NCBI GenBank assembly: GCA_029263015.1
Contig: JAJCYI010000167.1
Span: 23,140 to 87,139, forward strand
Source of the DNA: Saprospiraceae bacterium
Lineage (GTDB): Bacteria > Bacteroidota > Bacteroidia > Chitinophagales > Saprospiraceae
Direction of reading: 5' to 3'
Length of the DNA stretch: 64,000 bases
A program made the translations under genes and the position numbers. The notes under the pieces were generated by a model. It was not told the DNA's origin. It ran no database searches and saw only the letters and a list, made by a program, of their open reading frames with translations. Within the stretch, counting starts at the first letter, position 1. Each line of letters starts with the position of its first letter. Of the stretch, positions 10,200-19,085 are shown one piece after another.

Positions 10200-10202
10200 A
10201 GT

Positions 10203-10289
10203 TCAATCCTTTTGATCAATTATTTCAATGGCTTTCAGGCCAAAATAGATGGCGGCAAGTATAAGTGTATAGGTAAGGGTAGCGATCAT
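10203..10289 (-). CDS. Possible 28-residue membrane microprotein
   Basis: Reading the minus strand, ATG at 10289 gives MIATLTYTLILAAIYFGL followed by a short charged tail ending IDQKD. This is a single membrane helix with a plausible cytoplasmic tail. It ends 3 bp from the palindromic element. The frame can be extended upstream to 10415, but that part overlaps the divergent TIGR02757 start and looks non-coding. Function unknown; it may be fortuitous. Confidence 0.3.
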   Translation of the reverse strand: MIATLTYTLILAAIYFGLKAIEIIDQKD

Positions 10290-10409
10290 ATTCAGTTGGC
10301 TGTTTGTAATCAGCAGTTCCGATTTGGACGGCAAATGTCGGAATTCTGGTGTGAATAACGGAAAACACGGCAGGTTTCTTTTGTCTTTTTTGGCAAAACC
10401 ATTTTTAAA

Positions 10410-11177
10410 ATGCAAAGCAACTTAAAAGCACTGCTCGACGAATGTATCGGAAAATACAACCAACCCAGCTTCATCGAAAGCGATCCCATTTGCATACCCC
10501 ACCGTTTCACCAAAAAACAAGATATAGAAATCACGGCATTTTGGACGGCCACATTCGCCTGGGGGCAGCGAAAGACCATCATCAATAAAGCCGACGAATT
10601 ATTTGAGTTGATGGATCATGCCCCATTTGATTTCATTAAAAACCACGAAGAAAAAGACCGGAAGCGGTTTCTTGAATTCAAACACCGAACTTTCCAGCCG
10701 ACCGACACGCTTTATTTTTTAGCATTTTTGCAGTGGTTTTACCAAAACCATACATCGTTGGAGGAAGCATTTTTATTGAACTTAAAAAAAGAAGATGCCC
10801 ATGTCGGCAATGCATTGATTGGGTTTCAAAACTTGTTTTTTTCACTGCCAGATGCGCCCAAGCGAACACGGAAACACGTCGCTTCGCCTACTACCAAATC
10901 CACATGCAAACGCCTCAACATGTTCTTACGTTGGATGGTCAGAAATGATGGGAAAGGTGTGGACTTTGGCATTTGGAAAAAGATAAAAACCTCGCAACTG
11001 CTCATCCCGTTGGACGTACATGTTGATCGGATCGCTCGTAAATTTGGGCTGTTGCAGCGCAAACAAACTGACTGGTTGGCTGTTTTGGAATTAACAGAAA
11101 AATTGAAAAAATTTGACTCGGACGATCCTGCAAAATATGATTTTGCCTTGTTCGGGTTGGGGGTTTTGGAAAAGTAG
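10410..11177 (+). CDS. TIGR02757 family protein (DUF2400)
   Basis: A 255-residue soluble protein matching the TIGR02757/DUF2400 family by overall sequence. Visible features include the N-terminal LDECIGKYNQPSFIESDP, the FWTATFAWGQRKTII helix, the FLRWMVRND segment and the terminal FALFGLGVLEK. The family is common in Bacteroidota and is helical, distantly reminiscent of HhH base-excision glycosylases, but its biochemical role is not established. It has no membrane segment or signal peptide. A palindromic repeat begins 3 bp after its stop codon, and a conserved hypothetical gene follows in the same direction. Confidence 0.85.
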   Translation: MQSNLKALLDECIGKYNQPSFIESDPICIPHRFTKKQDIEITAFWTATFAWGQRKTIINKADELFELMDHAPFDFIKNHEEKDRKRFLEFKHRTFQPTDTLYFLAFLQWFYQNHTSLEEAFLLNLKKEDAHVGNALIGFQNLFFSLPDAPKRTRKHVASPTTKSTCKRLNMFLRWMVRNDGKGVDFGIWKKIKTSQLLIPLDVHVDRIARKFGLLQRKQTDWLAVLELTEKLKKFDSDDPAKYDFALFGLGVLEK

Positions 11178-11179
11178 CG

Positions 11180-11231
11180 CGGATTTCCAAATCCGTAAAC
11201 CGAATAAATATTACGGACTCGGAAGTCCGTT
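11180..11231. repeat. Nested palindrome between two genes
   Basis: CGGATTTCCAAATCCGTAA and TTACGGACTCGGAAGTCCG form a long inverted repeat around a 12-bp AT-rich loop. Each arm is itself a small hairpin (CGGATTT/AAATCCG and CGGACT/AGTCCG). It begins 3 bp after the upstream stop codon and ends 7 bp before the next start, so it could act on mRNA stability or termination. Confidence 0.7.
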
Positions 11232-11237
11232 CTACCA

Positions 11238-11816
11238 ATGCACGAAATAGAACCATATCACCGTTGGCAGGACAATTACAACTCCACAGAGGATCAGCTT
11301 TCTCCATTTTTTGGCAGAACCTACGATGAGTTTTATTATTCTCAGAAGATTTACAACTACTTCATCCACCCGCAATGGGACAATTTTGGTTCAGCGACCC
11401 TTTACATGAAAATCCTTTACACCGATTATGAAAATGGCTATGCTGTTTTTGAAATGCTCGGCGAATGGAATGACTGCCTGCACAACGACGTGATGTTTTT
11501 AAAACGGGACGTGGTGGACGAGATCATGCAGCATGGTATTAACAAGTTCGTCCTCCTCGCCGAGAATGTCCTCAACTTCCACGCCTCCGATGACTGCTAT
11601 TATGAAGAATGGTACGAAGATGTGAACGACGGTGCAGGATGGGTCTGCTTATTGAATTTATTGCCACACGTGGAGGAAGAAATGAAAGACGCCCACCTCG
11701 ATCATTTTATCCATTTTGGAGGTCCTCTCAGTAATATCAATTGGCGAGGGATGTCGCCAAATAATTTTCTCAAAGCTGTTGAAGGACTGATGGCAATGCA
11801 GCGGCGGCTGGCATAG
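11238..11816 (+). CDS. Conserved hypothetical protein, 192 residues
   Basis: I do not recognise a named family. The protein is soluble, acidic and rich in aromatic residues (YHRWQDNYNSTEDQLSPFF; FHASDDCYYEEWYEDV). It has no signal peptide or membrane segment and ends in an alpha-helical stretch (NFLKAVEGLMAMQRRLA). The composition resembles small Bacteroidota-only proteins of unknown function. It follows the TIGR02757 gene in the same direction with 60 bp between them, and the spacing is filled by a palindrome. Confidence 0.7.
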   Translation: MHEIEPYHRWQDNYNSTEDQLSPFFGRTYDEFYYSQKIYNYFIHPQWDNFGSATLYMKILYTDYENGYAVFEMLGEWNDCLHNDVMFLKRDVVDEIMQHGINKFVLLAENVLNFHASDDCYYEEWYEDVNDGAGWVCLLNLLPHVEEEMKDAHLDHFIHFGGPLSNINWRGMSPNNFLKAVEGLMAMQRRLA

Positions 11817-11819
11817 TAC

Positions 11820-11847
11820 TTTGTCAACATTAAATGTCCTAACTTTA
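11820..11847 (+). promoter_or_regulatory. Candidate promoter of the LEA-like gene
   Basis: TTTG (11820-11823), a 16-bp spacer and TAACTTTA (11840-11847) approximate the Bacteroidota -33/-7 pattern; the last base of the -7 box is A instead of G. The start codon follows 57 bp downstream. Confidence 0.4.
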
Positions 11848-11904
11848 TACCCCAACCTCATTAATTTCACCAAAAAAAAATAGAAACCACTAAAACTCAG
11901 AGAC

Positions 11905-13122
11905 ATGTTAAGTTCACTAAAAAAATTATTGTTCGGTGCAAAAGCCGTTACCAAATCAGCGGCTGACAAGGCCGTGCAAGCAGGGAAAGGAGCTGGGAAA
12001 GATTTGTCCGATGCTGCTGGAGACCTGTTTGATGATACAAAAAATACCGTCTCAGAAATTGGTAGCGACCTGTTGGATAAAGCTACCGACCTGAGCGATA
12101 AAGCCATCGATAAAAGCCAAGAATTCGCTCATAAAGCTGAAGACATGGCCGAAGCCGCTGGAGACAAAGCAATAGATTTTGGGAACAATATTATGGAAAA
12201 GGCCGGCGACCTATCCAAAAAGGTGATTGAAAAAGGAAACGAATTTGTCAACCCAACAGATGATGTGCCAGAAGCAGTGAAAGATCAGGTTGAAGAATCA
12301 GAAAATGACCTTATGGCCAGCCTTTTCGATAATGAGGAATTTCCTGACGAGGAAACCGAAAGCCCCCTTGACCAAGCTGTAGACATAGCTGAGGAGACTG
12401 GCAAAAAAGTAGCGGATAAGAGTAGCGACCTCGCCAATAAAGCTGGTGATCTTACGGAAAATATCGGAGGCAAAGTAATCGAGACAGGAAGCAACCTTGT
12501 AAAAAAAGCTGGCAACATAGCTGAAGATGTTGGCAAACAGGTGCTGGACACTGGCAGCGATCTCGGCAACAAAGCTGCTGGGGTGGCTGAAAATATTGGA
12601 AGCAAAGTAATTGAAACCAGCAGCGAGACCCTTGATAAATTTGGCGAATCAGCTGAACAAATTGGCAAGACCATCATAGATAAAGGCGGCGATGCTTTGG
12701 ATATGGCAAAAGACCTCGCTGGCGACCTCGGTTCTAAAATCACTGGTTCTGCCGAAGAGCTTTTCAGCAAAGCACAGGAAGAAGCTGCCAAATCGGAAAA
12801 ATCTGCCGACAGTTTAATCGACTCTGCCAAGGACATGGCTCAAAAACTCGAAGACAAGATCACAGGCAACAACACCCCATTTTCCGACAAACCAATGGAC
12901 GTTGGCGATAGTGAACTTGGCAAGCACGATAGCTTCTGGGACAAAGCCTCCAAATATGCCGAAGGCGATTACCACATGGAAGGCGAAAAACCTAAAGAAG
13001 GAGAAATGACCATCGGAGAAAATCCTGATTATACTGCTCCAGAAAAAGGAAAAATAAAAGGATTCGACGATCTTGACGGAGATGGTGATGAGCTGATCGA
13101 CGATGCAATTATTGATGAATGA
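11905..13122 (+). CDS. LEA-like amphipathic helical repeat protein
   Basis: The 405-residue protein is dominated by degenerate 11-residue repeats of Lys/Ala/Asp/Gly type, such as GSDLLDKATDLSDKAIDK, GKVIETGSNLVKKAGN and GSKVIETSSETLDKFGE. They run from residue 30 to about 315 and are predicted to form long amphipathic helices. This is the pattern of group 3 LEA-like and apolipoprotein-like proteins. There is no signal peptide, so it is probably cytoplasmic or associated with the inner face of a membrane. The C-terminal 90 residues are acidic and disordered (FDDLDGDGDELIDDAIIDE). A role in desiccation or membrane protection is inference only. The start at 11905 has a candidate promoter upstream. 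Confidence 0.75.
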   Translation: MLSSLKKLLFGAKAVTKSAADKAVQAGKGAGKDLSDAAGDLFDDTKNTVSEIGSDLLDKATDLSDKAIDKSQEFAHKAEDMAEAAGDKAIDFGNNIMEKAGDLSKKVIEKGNEFVNPTDDVPEAVKDQVEESENDLMASLFDNEEFPDEETESPLDQAVDIAEETGKKVADKSSDLANKAGDLTENIGGKVIETGSNLVKKAGNIAEDVGKQVLDTGSDLGNKAAGVAENIGSKVIETSSETLDKFGESAEQIGKTIIDKGGDALDMAKDLAGDLGSKITGSAEELFSKAQEEAAKSEKSADSLIDSAKDMAQKLEDKITGNNTPFSDKPMDVGDSELGKHDSFWDKASKYAEGDYHMEGEKPKEGEMTIGENPDYTAPEKGKIKGFDDLDGDGDELIDDAIIDE

Positions 13123-13295
13123 ATGAAAGCCAATGAACAACGAGTAACGAATAATGAGTAATTGTTCATTATTCATTATTCATCGGCTGAGTCCCTTCCA
13201 TACATTTCAAACAGGCGATTCGACACTTCAGTCGTAAAAATTTTACCGTTCCCCCTAATCGCTGCACCTTGCGGGCAAATTCAACTTTATTCAGA

Positions 13296-15467
13296 ATGAA
13301 AAAACCCGCCTTCCTTTTTATTGCCGTTTTTATCTCCTCTTTCCTTTGGTCACAAACAACTGTCAAAGGCATCGTTACCAGCCAAAATGGCGATCCGGTA
13401 ATCGGTGCAAATGTCTTTTTGAAAGACACTTACGATGGCACTTCTACGGAGGTAGATGGCCGTTTTGAATTTACGACCACGGAAACGGGCGAGGCCATTT
13501 TGGCTATCACCTATATCGGTTTCAAAGATTTTGAGCAAACCATTCATCTCAGTGCCAACAAGGTGGAAGTCAACCCACAGATTGAAGAAATCCCCAACGA
13601 ACTCAATATGGTGGTCATTTCTGCTGGGGCTTTTGAAGCGAGCGATGAGAAAAAAGCCGTCATGCTCAGTTCGCTCGACATCGTGACCACCGCAGGTGCC
13701 ACTGCCGACATCGCCGGAGCACTGAATACCTTGCCGGGTACACAGACGGTCGGCGAAGAAGGGCAGCTATTTGTGAGAGGTGGGGCGGCCTATGAAACCC
13801 GAACCTTTATTGACGGATTGTTTGTCCAAAACCCATACAGCAGCAGGGTGCCGGACATTCCGGCAAGAGGACGGTTTTCGCCTTTTTTGTTCAAAGGGAC
13901 GATGTTCAGCACGGGCGGTTACTCGGCAGAATATGGGCAGGCACTTTCCTCTGCGCTCATCCTCAACACCAATGACCTGGCGCCAGCAACCACAACTGGG
14001 GTTTCCCTTATGACGGTTGGCCTCGGTGCATCACATACCCACCTTTGGAACAAATCATCGCTCGCCGTTTCGGGCAATTACATCAACATCGCTCCTTATA
14101 ATACCATTATTCCGCAAGACCGGGAATGGGACAAACCTTATCGGGGCGTGGATGGACAAATTATTTTCAGGCAAGAAGTATCGGAAACGGGCATTTTTAA
14201 ATTGAACATCAATGGCAGCCACGGCTCGTTAGGCTTACAAACGCCAGGTTTTGAAGATGTCACACAGACGAACCCTTTATCATTGGACAATAACAATTTT
14301 TACCTCAATTCTTCTTTCAAAGAAATCTTAGACGATCATTGGACTTTGTGGACAGGTATTTCTTATAGCGATGACCAAGAGAACATCAACGAACTGTTTT
14401 CGGTAAATACCAACGAGCGGTCGGCACAGGCAAAAGTCACGCTGACCAATAATGTGAGCCAGTATTTTAAAATAAAATTTGGAGGGGAATACCTGCGGAA
14501 TAATTTTGACGAAAAATTTATTTCCTCCACTGGAGAGGAATTTACCACGGAACTAACCGACGACTATGGGGCAGGTTTTGTGGAAGCCGATATTTATTTG
14601 AGCAAAGATTTTGTTGCCCGTATCGGTACACGGGCGGAATTTTCGGATATGCTGGAAAAATGGAACATGGCTCCACGGATTTCATTGGCATATAAAACAG
14701 GGGAGAAAGGGCAGTTTTCGCTCGCTTACGGTCAGTTTTTCCAAACGCCCGAACACGAACTACTCCGCTTCGGCACTGGCCTTGATTATGAAAAGGCAGA
14801 CCACTATCTACTCAATTATCAGGTGATGGGGGAAAAGCGAACTTTCCGCATTGAGGGGTATTTTAAAAAATACAACAACTTGGTAAAACAATACGATGAG
14901 ATGGAAGGGATATTCACCAATAATGGGGGCGACGGTCATGCCCGCGGGGTGGATATATTTTACCGGGACAAAGGCGGTACGCTGAAAAAAGCGGACTTCT
15001 GGATTTCTTATTCCTTCCTCGATACAGAGCGGGATTGGCGGGATTACCCGCAGGCAGCAACGCCCACTTTTGCATCCAAGCACAATGCGTCCATCGTGTA
15101 CAAACAGTGGCTTCCAAAAATCACAAGTTCTATCGGCTTCACTTATTCTTATGCAAGTCCTCGGCCTTATAACGACCCCAATACTGGAGGATTTAATGAC
15201 AACCGTACTCCCTCATACCACGACCTGAGTTTCAATGTCAGTCACCTTACCAATATTGGACGCCATTTCACAGTACTGTATGCGTCGATAAATAATATAC
15301 CAGGTTTCGACAACACCTTCGGCTACCGATATAGCAGCACCTCAAACCCTGACGGCAGTTTTACAGGCATCCCTGTCAAGCCGGCAGCCAAAAGATTTTT
15401 CTTCATCGGTTGCTTCATTTCCATCGGGCAAAGGTTCTCGAAGGACAATGGGGTAACTAGTGATTAG
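13296..15467 (+). CDS. TonB-dependent outer membrane receptor
   Basis: The 723-residue precursor has a signal peptide ending FLWSQ. A carboxypeptidase-regulatory-like domain (about 12-95; VKGIVTSQNGDPVIGANVFL) precedes the plug (LNTLPGTQTVGEEGQLFVRGG, about 145-230) and a beta-barrel to the C-terminus. It imports an unknown ligand across the outer membrane using TonB energy. No SusD-like lipoprotein gene lies next to it, so it is not a standard SusC/D pair. The start is placed at ATG 13296; an upstream TTG would add nine residues before the signal peptide. At about 720 residues it is small for the family but shows no internal break. Confidence 0.92.
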   Translation: MKKPAFLFIAVFISSFLWSQTTVKGIVTSQNGDPVIGANVFLKDTYDGTSTEVDGRFEFTTTETGEAILAITYIGFKDFEQTIHLSANKVEVNPQIEEIPNELNMVVISAGAFEASDEKKAVMLSSLDIVTTAGATADIAGALNTLPGTQTVGEEGQLFVRGGAAYETRTFIDGLFVQNPYSSRVPDIPARGRFSPFLFKGTMFSTGGYSAEYGQALSSALILNTNDLAPATTTGVSLMTVGLGASHTHLWNKSSLAVSGNYINIAPYNTIIPQDREWDKPYRGVDGQIIFRQEVSETGIFKLNINGSHGSLGLQTPGFEDVTQTNPLSLDNNNFYLNSSFKEILDDHWTLWTGISYSDDQENINELFSVNTNERSAQAKVTLTNNVSQYFKIKFGGEYLRNNFDEKFISSTGEEFTTELTDDYGAGFVEADIYLSKDFVARIGTRAEFSDMLEKWNMAPRISLAYKTGEKGQFSLAYGQFFQTPEHELLRFGTGLDYEKADHYLLNYQVMGEKRTFRIEGYFKKYNNLVKQYDEMEGIFTNNGGDGHARGVDIFYRDKGGTLKKADFWISYSFLDTERDWRDYPQAATPTFASKHNASIVYKQWLPKITSSIGFTYSYASPRPYNDPNTGGFNDNRTPSYHDLSFNVSHLTNIGRHFTVLYASINNIPGFDNTFGYRYSSTSNPDGSFTGIPVKPAAKRFFFIGCFISIGQRFSKDNGVTSD

Positions 15468-15537
15468 TCGCCTAGTCCTCAAATATGTAGCTATTCAATA
15501 GGCAACCTATTTCTGGACTATGCTACTGACTACTGTT

Positions 15538-15569
15538 CACTAATCAACTAATCACTAATCAACTAATTC
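15538..15569. repeat. Short tandem repeat, ACTAATC type
   Basis: Degenerate 7-8 bp units (CACTAATCAACTAATCACTA and onward) lie directly before the next gene. The same word family appears in opposite orientation after the receptor stop codon (TAGTGATTAGT, about 15459-15470). Confidence 0.6.
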
Positions 15570-15573
15570 AAAA

Positions 15574-16224
15574 ATGAAAAAAACCATCATCTTCCTCCTT
15601 TCTTTTGCAATCTGTTCAACAACGTTTGCACAAAATGACAAATACACAGCTGCTATGGAAAAGGCTGTTGCACAAACGGACACGGCACGCAACCTTGAGG
15701 GCTTTAAAGCAGCAGGCAATATGTTTGAGCGCATCGCCAATGCGGAACAAGAGCAGTGGCTACCCTTTTATTACCATGCCTTTTGCCAAGTGCGACAGGC
15801 CATAATCGTGATGAACGATGGTGACGGAAAAGCGACTGTTCCCTATCTTGATAAGGCTCAGGAATCGATCGATATAGCCCAAAAACTATCGCCTAACAAT
15901 TCCGAAATAGTCACCATGCAAGGATATATCTATCAAGGCAGGATATGGGAAAACCCAATGACAAAAGGCGCAAAATACGGCCCTAAATCAGGCGGTGTCC
16001 TCGACAAAGCAATCGAATTGAATCCTGAAAACCCGCGTGCATATTATGTAAAAGGGCAAGGCATTTTTTATACCCCCGCTTTTTTTGGTGGCGGTGCAGA
16101 CAATGCAAGACCACTTTTGGAGAAAGCTAAAGAATTGTACGACAAAGAGGAAAGAGAAAACGCTTTGTCTCCAGCATGGGGAAGCTATTACAATAACTAC
16201 CTGTTGGAAGAGGCGAATAAGTAA
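15574..16224 (+). CDS. Exported TPR-like protein, 216 residues
   Basis: A signal peptide (MKKTIIFLLSFAICSTTFAQ) directs this protein to the periplasm or beyond. The mature part is helical and reads as degenerate TPR repeats, for example the KAQESIDIAQKLSPNNSEIV and LDKAIELNPENPRAYYVKG segments. No catalytic motif is visible; TPR proteins usually hold other proteins together. Similar small exported proteins are frequent next to TonB-dependent receptors in Bacteroidota. The gene follows the receptor in the same direction after 106 bp, but intervening repeats make co-transcription uncertain. Confidence 0.75.
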   Translation: MKKTIIFLLSFAICSTTFAQNDKYTAAMEKAVAQTDTARNLEGFKAAGNMFERIANAEQEQWLPFYYHAFCQVRQAIIVMNDGDGKATVPYLDKAQESIDIAQKLSPNNSEIVTMQGYIYQGRIWENPMTKGAKYGPKSGGVLDKAIELNPENPRAYYVKGQGIFYTPAFFGGGADNARPLLEKAKELYDKEERENALSPAWGSYYNNYLLEEANK

Positions 16225-16311
16225 AATATTAAATGCCGGCGTACCACAATCCCAAAAAAGTGTTAGCTACTTCCAATTTAGGCACGCTGATTATCAAGAG
16301 GTTGTGAATAC

Positions 16312-16344
16312 AGCGTTGTCAATTTTTAAAAAGTTGACAACGCT
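16312..16344. repeat. 33-bp palindrome (AGCGTTGTCAA type)
   Basis: The arms start AGCGTTGTCAA and end TTGACAACGCT around an AT centre; total length is 33 bp. It lies between the TPR gene and the kinase gene and might act as a terminator-like hairpin. Confidence 0.7.
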
Positions 16345-16462
16345 AGCTCCCCGATTTTCAATAAGCATCGAGTTTCAATACCTGATTTGCATTATTTATC
16401 ATTTTACATTTTTTCGGAAATCAGCAAGGTCAACAAATCCGCTATCAGACGTAACTGTAGCA

Positions 16463-17482
16463 ATGAAAAATACCATCAGAATATTTCTTGGCTTCGGCAT
16501 TGTGATGACAATCCTGTTTTTACCGTGGAACAGCGGTCTGGACCCCATCGTGTTGTTAAAAATAGCATTTTTTAATGGCCTCATTGGCGTGGTGCTTTGG
16601 TATGGGAATGGGCATATTGGAAATTGGATTTCAAAAAATCATTCATGGCTCGACAATCCGGTACGAACATTCATCATTGCCCTTGTCGCCACTTTGACTT
16701 ATACGTTGTCGGCTGCTCAGATATTTTGGGCGGTGCTTCATTGGGCACTCTCAGGAGCACCATTTTTAAGGACATTAGGCCATCTTGATTATTCATTTTT
16801 ATTGACGGTCACCATTGTTACGCTCATCATCGGATTGTTTATGTACGGGCTACAGTTTTTTAAATTATGGAAACAGACCTTCCTCGAAACAGAGAAACTA
16901 AAACGGGCACATGTTGAGGCGCAGTACGAGGCATTAAAAAACCAAGTCAACCCTCATTTTTTATTCAACAGTTTTAATGTCCTCTCTACTTTGGTTTACA
17001 AGGATCCTGATTTGGCAGCAAAATTCATCAAGCAATTGTCGATAACCTATCGTTATGTTTTGGACACGCGGGAGCAGGAAATTATTCCCCTCAAAGAAGA
17101 ATTGAAAGCACTCGAAGCCTACGCCTTTTTAATGAAAATCCGTTTTGGTGAAAACCTGGACGTCCACTTAAAGGTATCTGATTCCAACGGGGAAATGATC
17201 GTGCCGCTTACCCTGCAAATACTAGTGGAAAACGCGGTAAAGCACAATGAGATTTCAAAATCCAACCCGCTGAAAGTGAAGGTGGTGAGGGAAGGGTCAG
17301 GTTACATTTCCGTCCGGAATAACCTCCAGGAAAAAGTTCAGGCACAACACAAATCAGGCATCGGACTGGAAAATATCAAGGCGAGGTATCGATTTGTTTC
17401 AAAAAAAGAAATAGAAGTGAAGAAAGAAAACGGACAGTTTGAAGTTCGGGTGCCGGTGGTGAGAGTGAACAGTGAACAGTGA
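16463..17482 (+). CDS. LytS-type sensor histidine kinase
   Basis: The 339-residue membrane kinase has four predicted membrane helices in the first 135 residues. The His_kinase domain follows, with NQVNPHFLFNSFNVL (phospho-acceptor His165), then an HATPase region with LQILVENAVKHNE and GIGLENIKARY. It probably phosphorylates the LytTR response regulator encoded 115 bp downstream. The start at 16463 (MKNTIRIFLGFGI) is chosen because the extra upstream codons have no homology-like features and would overlap the previous gene. The last residues (VNSEQ) and the stop codon are made by the first units of a 7-bp tandem repeat, so the original C-terminus may have been replaced. Confidence 0.9.
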   Translation: MKNTIRIFLGFGIVMTILFLPWNSGLDPIVLLKIAFFNGLIGVVLWYGNGHIGNWISKNHSWLDNPVRTFIIALVATLTYTLSAAQIFWAVLHWALSGAPFLRTLGHLDYSFLLTVTIVTLIIGLFMYGLQFFKLWKQTFLETEKLKRAHVEAQYEALKNQVNPHFLFNSFNVLSTLVYKDPDLAAKFIKQLSITYRYVLDTREQEIIPLKEELKALEAYAFLMKIRFGENLDVHLKVSDSNGEMIVPLTLQILVENAVKHNEISKSNPLKVKVVREGSGYISVRNNLQEKVQAQHKSGIGLENIKARYRFVSKKEIEVKKENGQFEVRVPVVRVNSEQ

Positions 17483-17533
17483 ACAGTGAACAGTGAACAG
17501 TGAACAGTGAACAGTGAACAGTGAACAGTGAAC
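17464..17533. repeat. Ten tandem copies of the heptamer AGTGAAC
   Basis: Exactly ten perfect 7-bp units. The array starts inside the histidine kinase gene, whose TGA stop lies in the third unit, and fills much of the gap to the response regulator gene. Confidence 0.95.
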
Positions 17534-17597
17534 AATTGTAAATGATTCATCCCGCATTGTTACTTTAAATTCACCATTTTTCATTCACCATTAAATC

Positions 17598-18356
17598 ATG
17601 ACTATATTAATCATAGAAGACGAAGTTCTCGCTGCCGAAGGGCTTGCCAAGCTCATCCGTCAATACGACCCGGCGATTGAAATACTCGCCTGTGTGGACA
17701 GCGTTAGGGAAGCCGTTGAGTGGTTTCAAAACAACCCTGCTCCCGACCTCGCCTTTTTGGATATCCAGCTTGCTGATGGTTTGAGTTTTGATATTTTTGA
17801 AAAAACAAAAGTCCACTGTCCCGTGATTTTCACTACTGCTTATGATGAATATGCACTGAAAGCATTCAAAGTCCACTCTGTTGATTATTTATTGAAACCC
17901 ATTGATTTAGAAGAACTTAGCACTGCTTTTAGTCAATATTTCAAAATGAAAAAGAATCCCAGCACACCGGATTTGAATCTCATTCGGCAGGCCATGCAAA
18001 TGATGGCGAACAAGTATAAAAACCGTTTTATCGTTAAAGTTGGTCATCATATTTCAGCAGTGGCAACATTGGAGATTCTCTACTTTTTCACGGAACACCG
18101 AACGACTTGGTTGAGAACAAAATCACTAAAAAAACATGCCATCGACTACACCCTCGAACAACTTTCCGACCTGCTCGACCCAGCTCGGTTTTTTCGGCTG
18201 AACCGAAAATACATAGTCTCCATTGATGCCATTGAAACGGCAACGAACTACTCCAATAGCCGACTGAAAGTACAGTTGACCGATAGTCAGAAAAACGAAA
18301 AAATATTGATAAGCCGGGAAAGGGTTCGGGAATTTAAAGAGTGGTTGGACAAATGA
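17598..18356 (+). CDS. LytTR-family response regulator
   Basis: This 252-residue cytoplasmic regulator has an N-terminal receiver domain: IIEDE acidic pocket, Asp55 in LAFLDIQLADG, the FTTAYDEYALKAF switch segment and the lysine in LLKPID. The C-terminal LytTR DNA-binding domain (about 148-250) shows the typical FFRLNRKYIVSIDAI stretch. It pairs with the upstream LytS-type kinase and binds promoter repeats in such systems; its targets cannot be read from the sequence. The order kinase then regulator is the common Bacteroidota arrangement. Confidence 0.93.
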   Translation: MTILIIEDEVLAAEGLAKLIRQYDPAIEILACVDSVREAVEWFQNNPAPDLAFLDIQLADGLSFDIFEKTKVHCPVIFTTAYDEYALKAFKVHSVDYLLKPIDLEELSTAFSQYFKMKKNPSTPDLNLIRQAMQMMANKYKNRFIVKVGHHISAVATLEILYFFTEHRTTWLRTKSLKKHAIDYTLEQLSDLLDPARFFRLNRKYIVSIDAIETATNYSNSRLKVQLTDSQKNEKILISRERVREFKEWLDK

Positions 18357-18384
18357 TACCCGGCAAGTTCTATAGAACAATTGC

Positions 18385-18690
18385 CTACCTACTCAACCCT
18401 CTTCCCTCCCAACTATCAGGATTTCGGCTTGTATGAAAAATAGCCAATACAAAAACAGTATCCTCTTGTATCTCAAAGATGATGATATACGGGAACTTCT
18501 TAACAACGGCTTTTCGGATATTGTCTTTTACCGTAGGAAAACGGGCTGGGTGTTCCCAGACAGTTTTCATAATCGCCCGCAGTTCCTGTGCAAATTCCTG
18601 CCCTAGCTGCTTGCGTTTTTCATCATAATAGTCCATGGCATCCCACAACTCCTGCTCTGCCTGTTCATGGAGTTCAAGGTTGTAGGCCAT
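18385..18690 (-). CDS. ParE/RelE-superfamily toxin
   Basis: A 101-residue protein with the ParE fold signature: AEQELWDAMDYYDEKR near the N-terminus, a central ELRAIMKTVWEHPARFP segment, and the strand-rich end FPYIIIFEIQEDTVFVLAIFHTSRNP. In the family such toxins poison gyrase or cleave mRNA; which applies here cannot be told. It overlaps the upstream antitoxin gene by 17 bp on the same strand, the classic type II toxin-antitoxin layout. It faces the LytTR gene convergently with a 28-bp gap. Confidence 0.9.
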   Translation of the reverse strand: MAYNLELHEQAEQELWDAMDYYDEKRKQLGQEFAQELRAIMKTVWEHPARFPTVKDNIRKAVVKKFPYIIIFEIQEDTVFVLAIFHTSRNPDSWEGRGLSR

Positions 18691-18916
18691 AGCGTTTGAT
18701 TAAAGCGATTTCAACAACGTCCCATGAAACTGTTTTCGCAGTTCCATTTGCGATTGTTTGCGAACGTTTTTCCACTTCTGTCGTTTGTTTTTTGGTCAAT
18801 TCAATGGACGTTTGACCCTGTGCAGCCTCTGTAGAAATTGTGGACAATATTTCCTGAACCAAGCGGATGCGCTCGGCGATGCTCAATTTGGTTATTGCTG
18901 TTATTAATTCTGCCAT
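18674..18916 (-). CDS. Antitoxin of the ParE-type module (addiction module component)
   Basis: An 80-residue protein beginning MAELITAITKLSIAERIRLV, typical of the TIGR02574-like addiction-module antitoxins. These neutralise the cognate toxin and repress their own promoter. The C-terminus overlaps the toxin start by 17 bp, implying translational coupling. The upstream 170 bp hold no further gene. Confidence 0.85.
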   Translation of the reverse strand: MAELITAITKLSIAERIRLVQEILSTISTEAAQGQTSIELTKKQTTEVEKRSQTIANGTAKTVSWDVVEIALIKRYGLQP

Positions 18917-19085
18917 ATAAAAAATATTAAGAAATGGGTTGGAAAATAAATAACCTATGCAAATTAAGGCTTGAACTTTGGAAGGAAAAAAAACGAGTTA
19001 GAATTGGTAGGTTATTTGTTTCCCGTTTCCCTACCATCAAAAATAATGAAAAATGCCGACAGGACAAAGGTAATCCCTGCGGTGT

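Noticed and set aside
12285..12836. 183-codon minus-strand frame
   Set aside because: Ser/Leu-rich mirror of the repeat gene on the plus strand; typical shadow of repetitive coding sequence.
16085..16462. Upstream extension of the LytS-type kinase frame
   Set aside because: Overlaps the end of the TPR gene and crosses a 33-bp palindrome; MKNTIRIF at 16463 gives a normal kinase N-terminus.
17464..17533. CRISPR-like array
   Set aside because: Unit is 7 bp without spacers; it is a simple tandem repeat.
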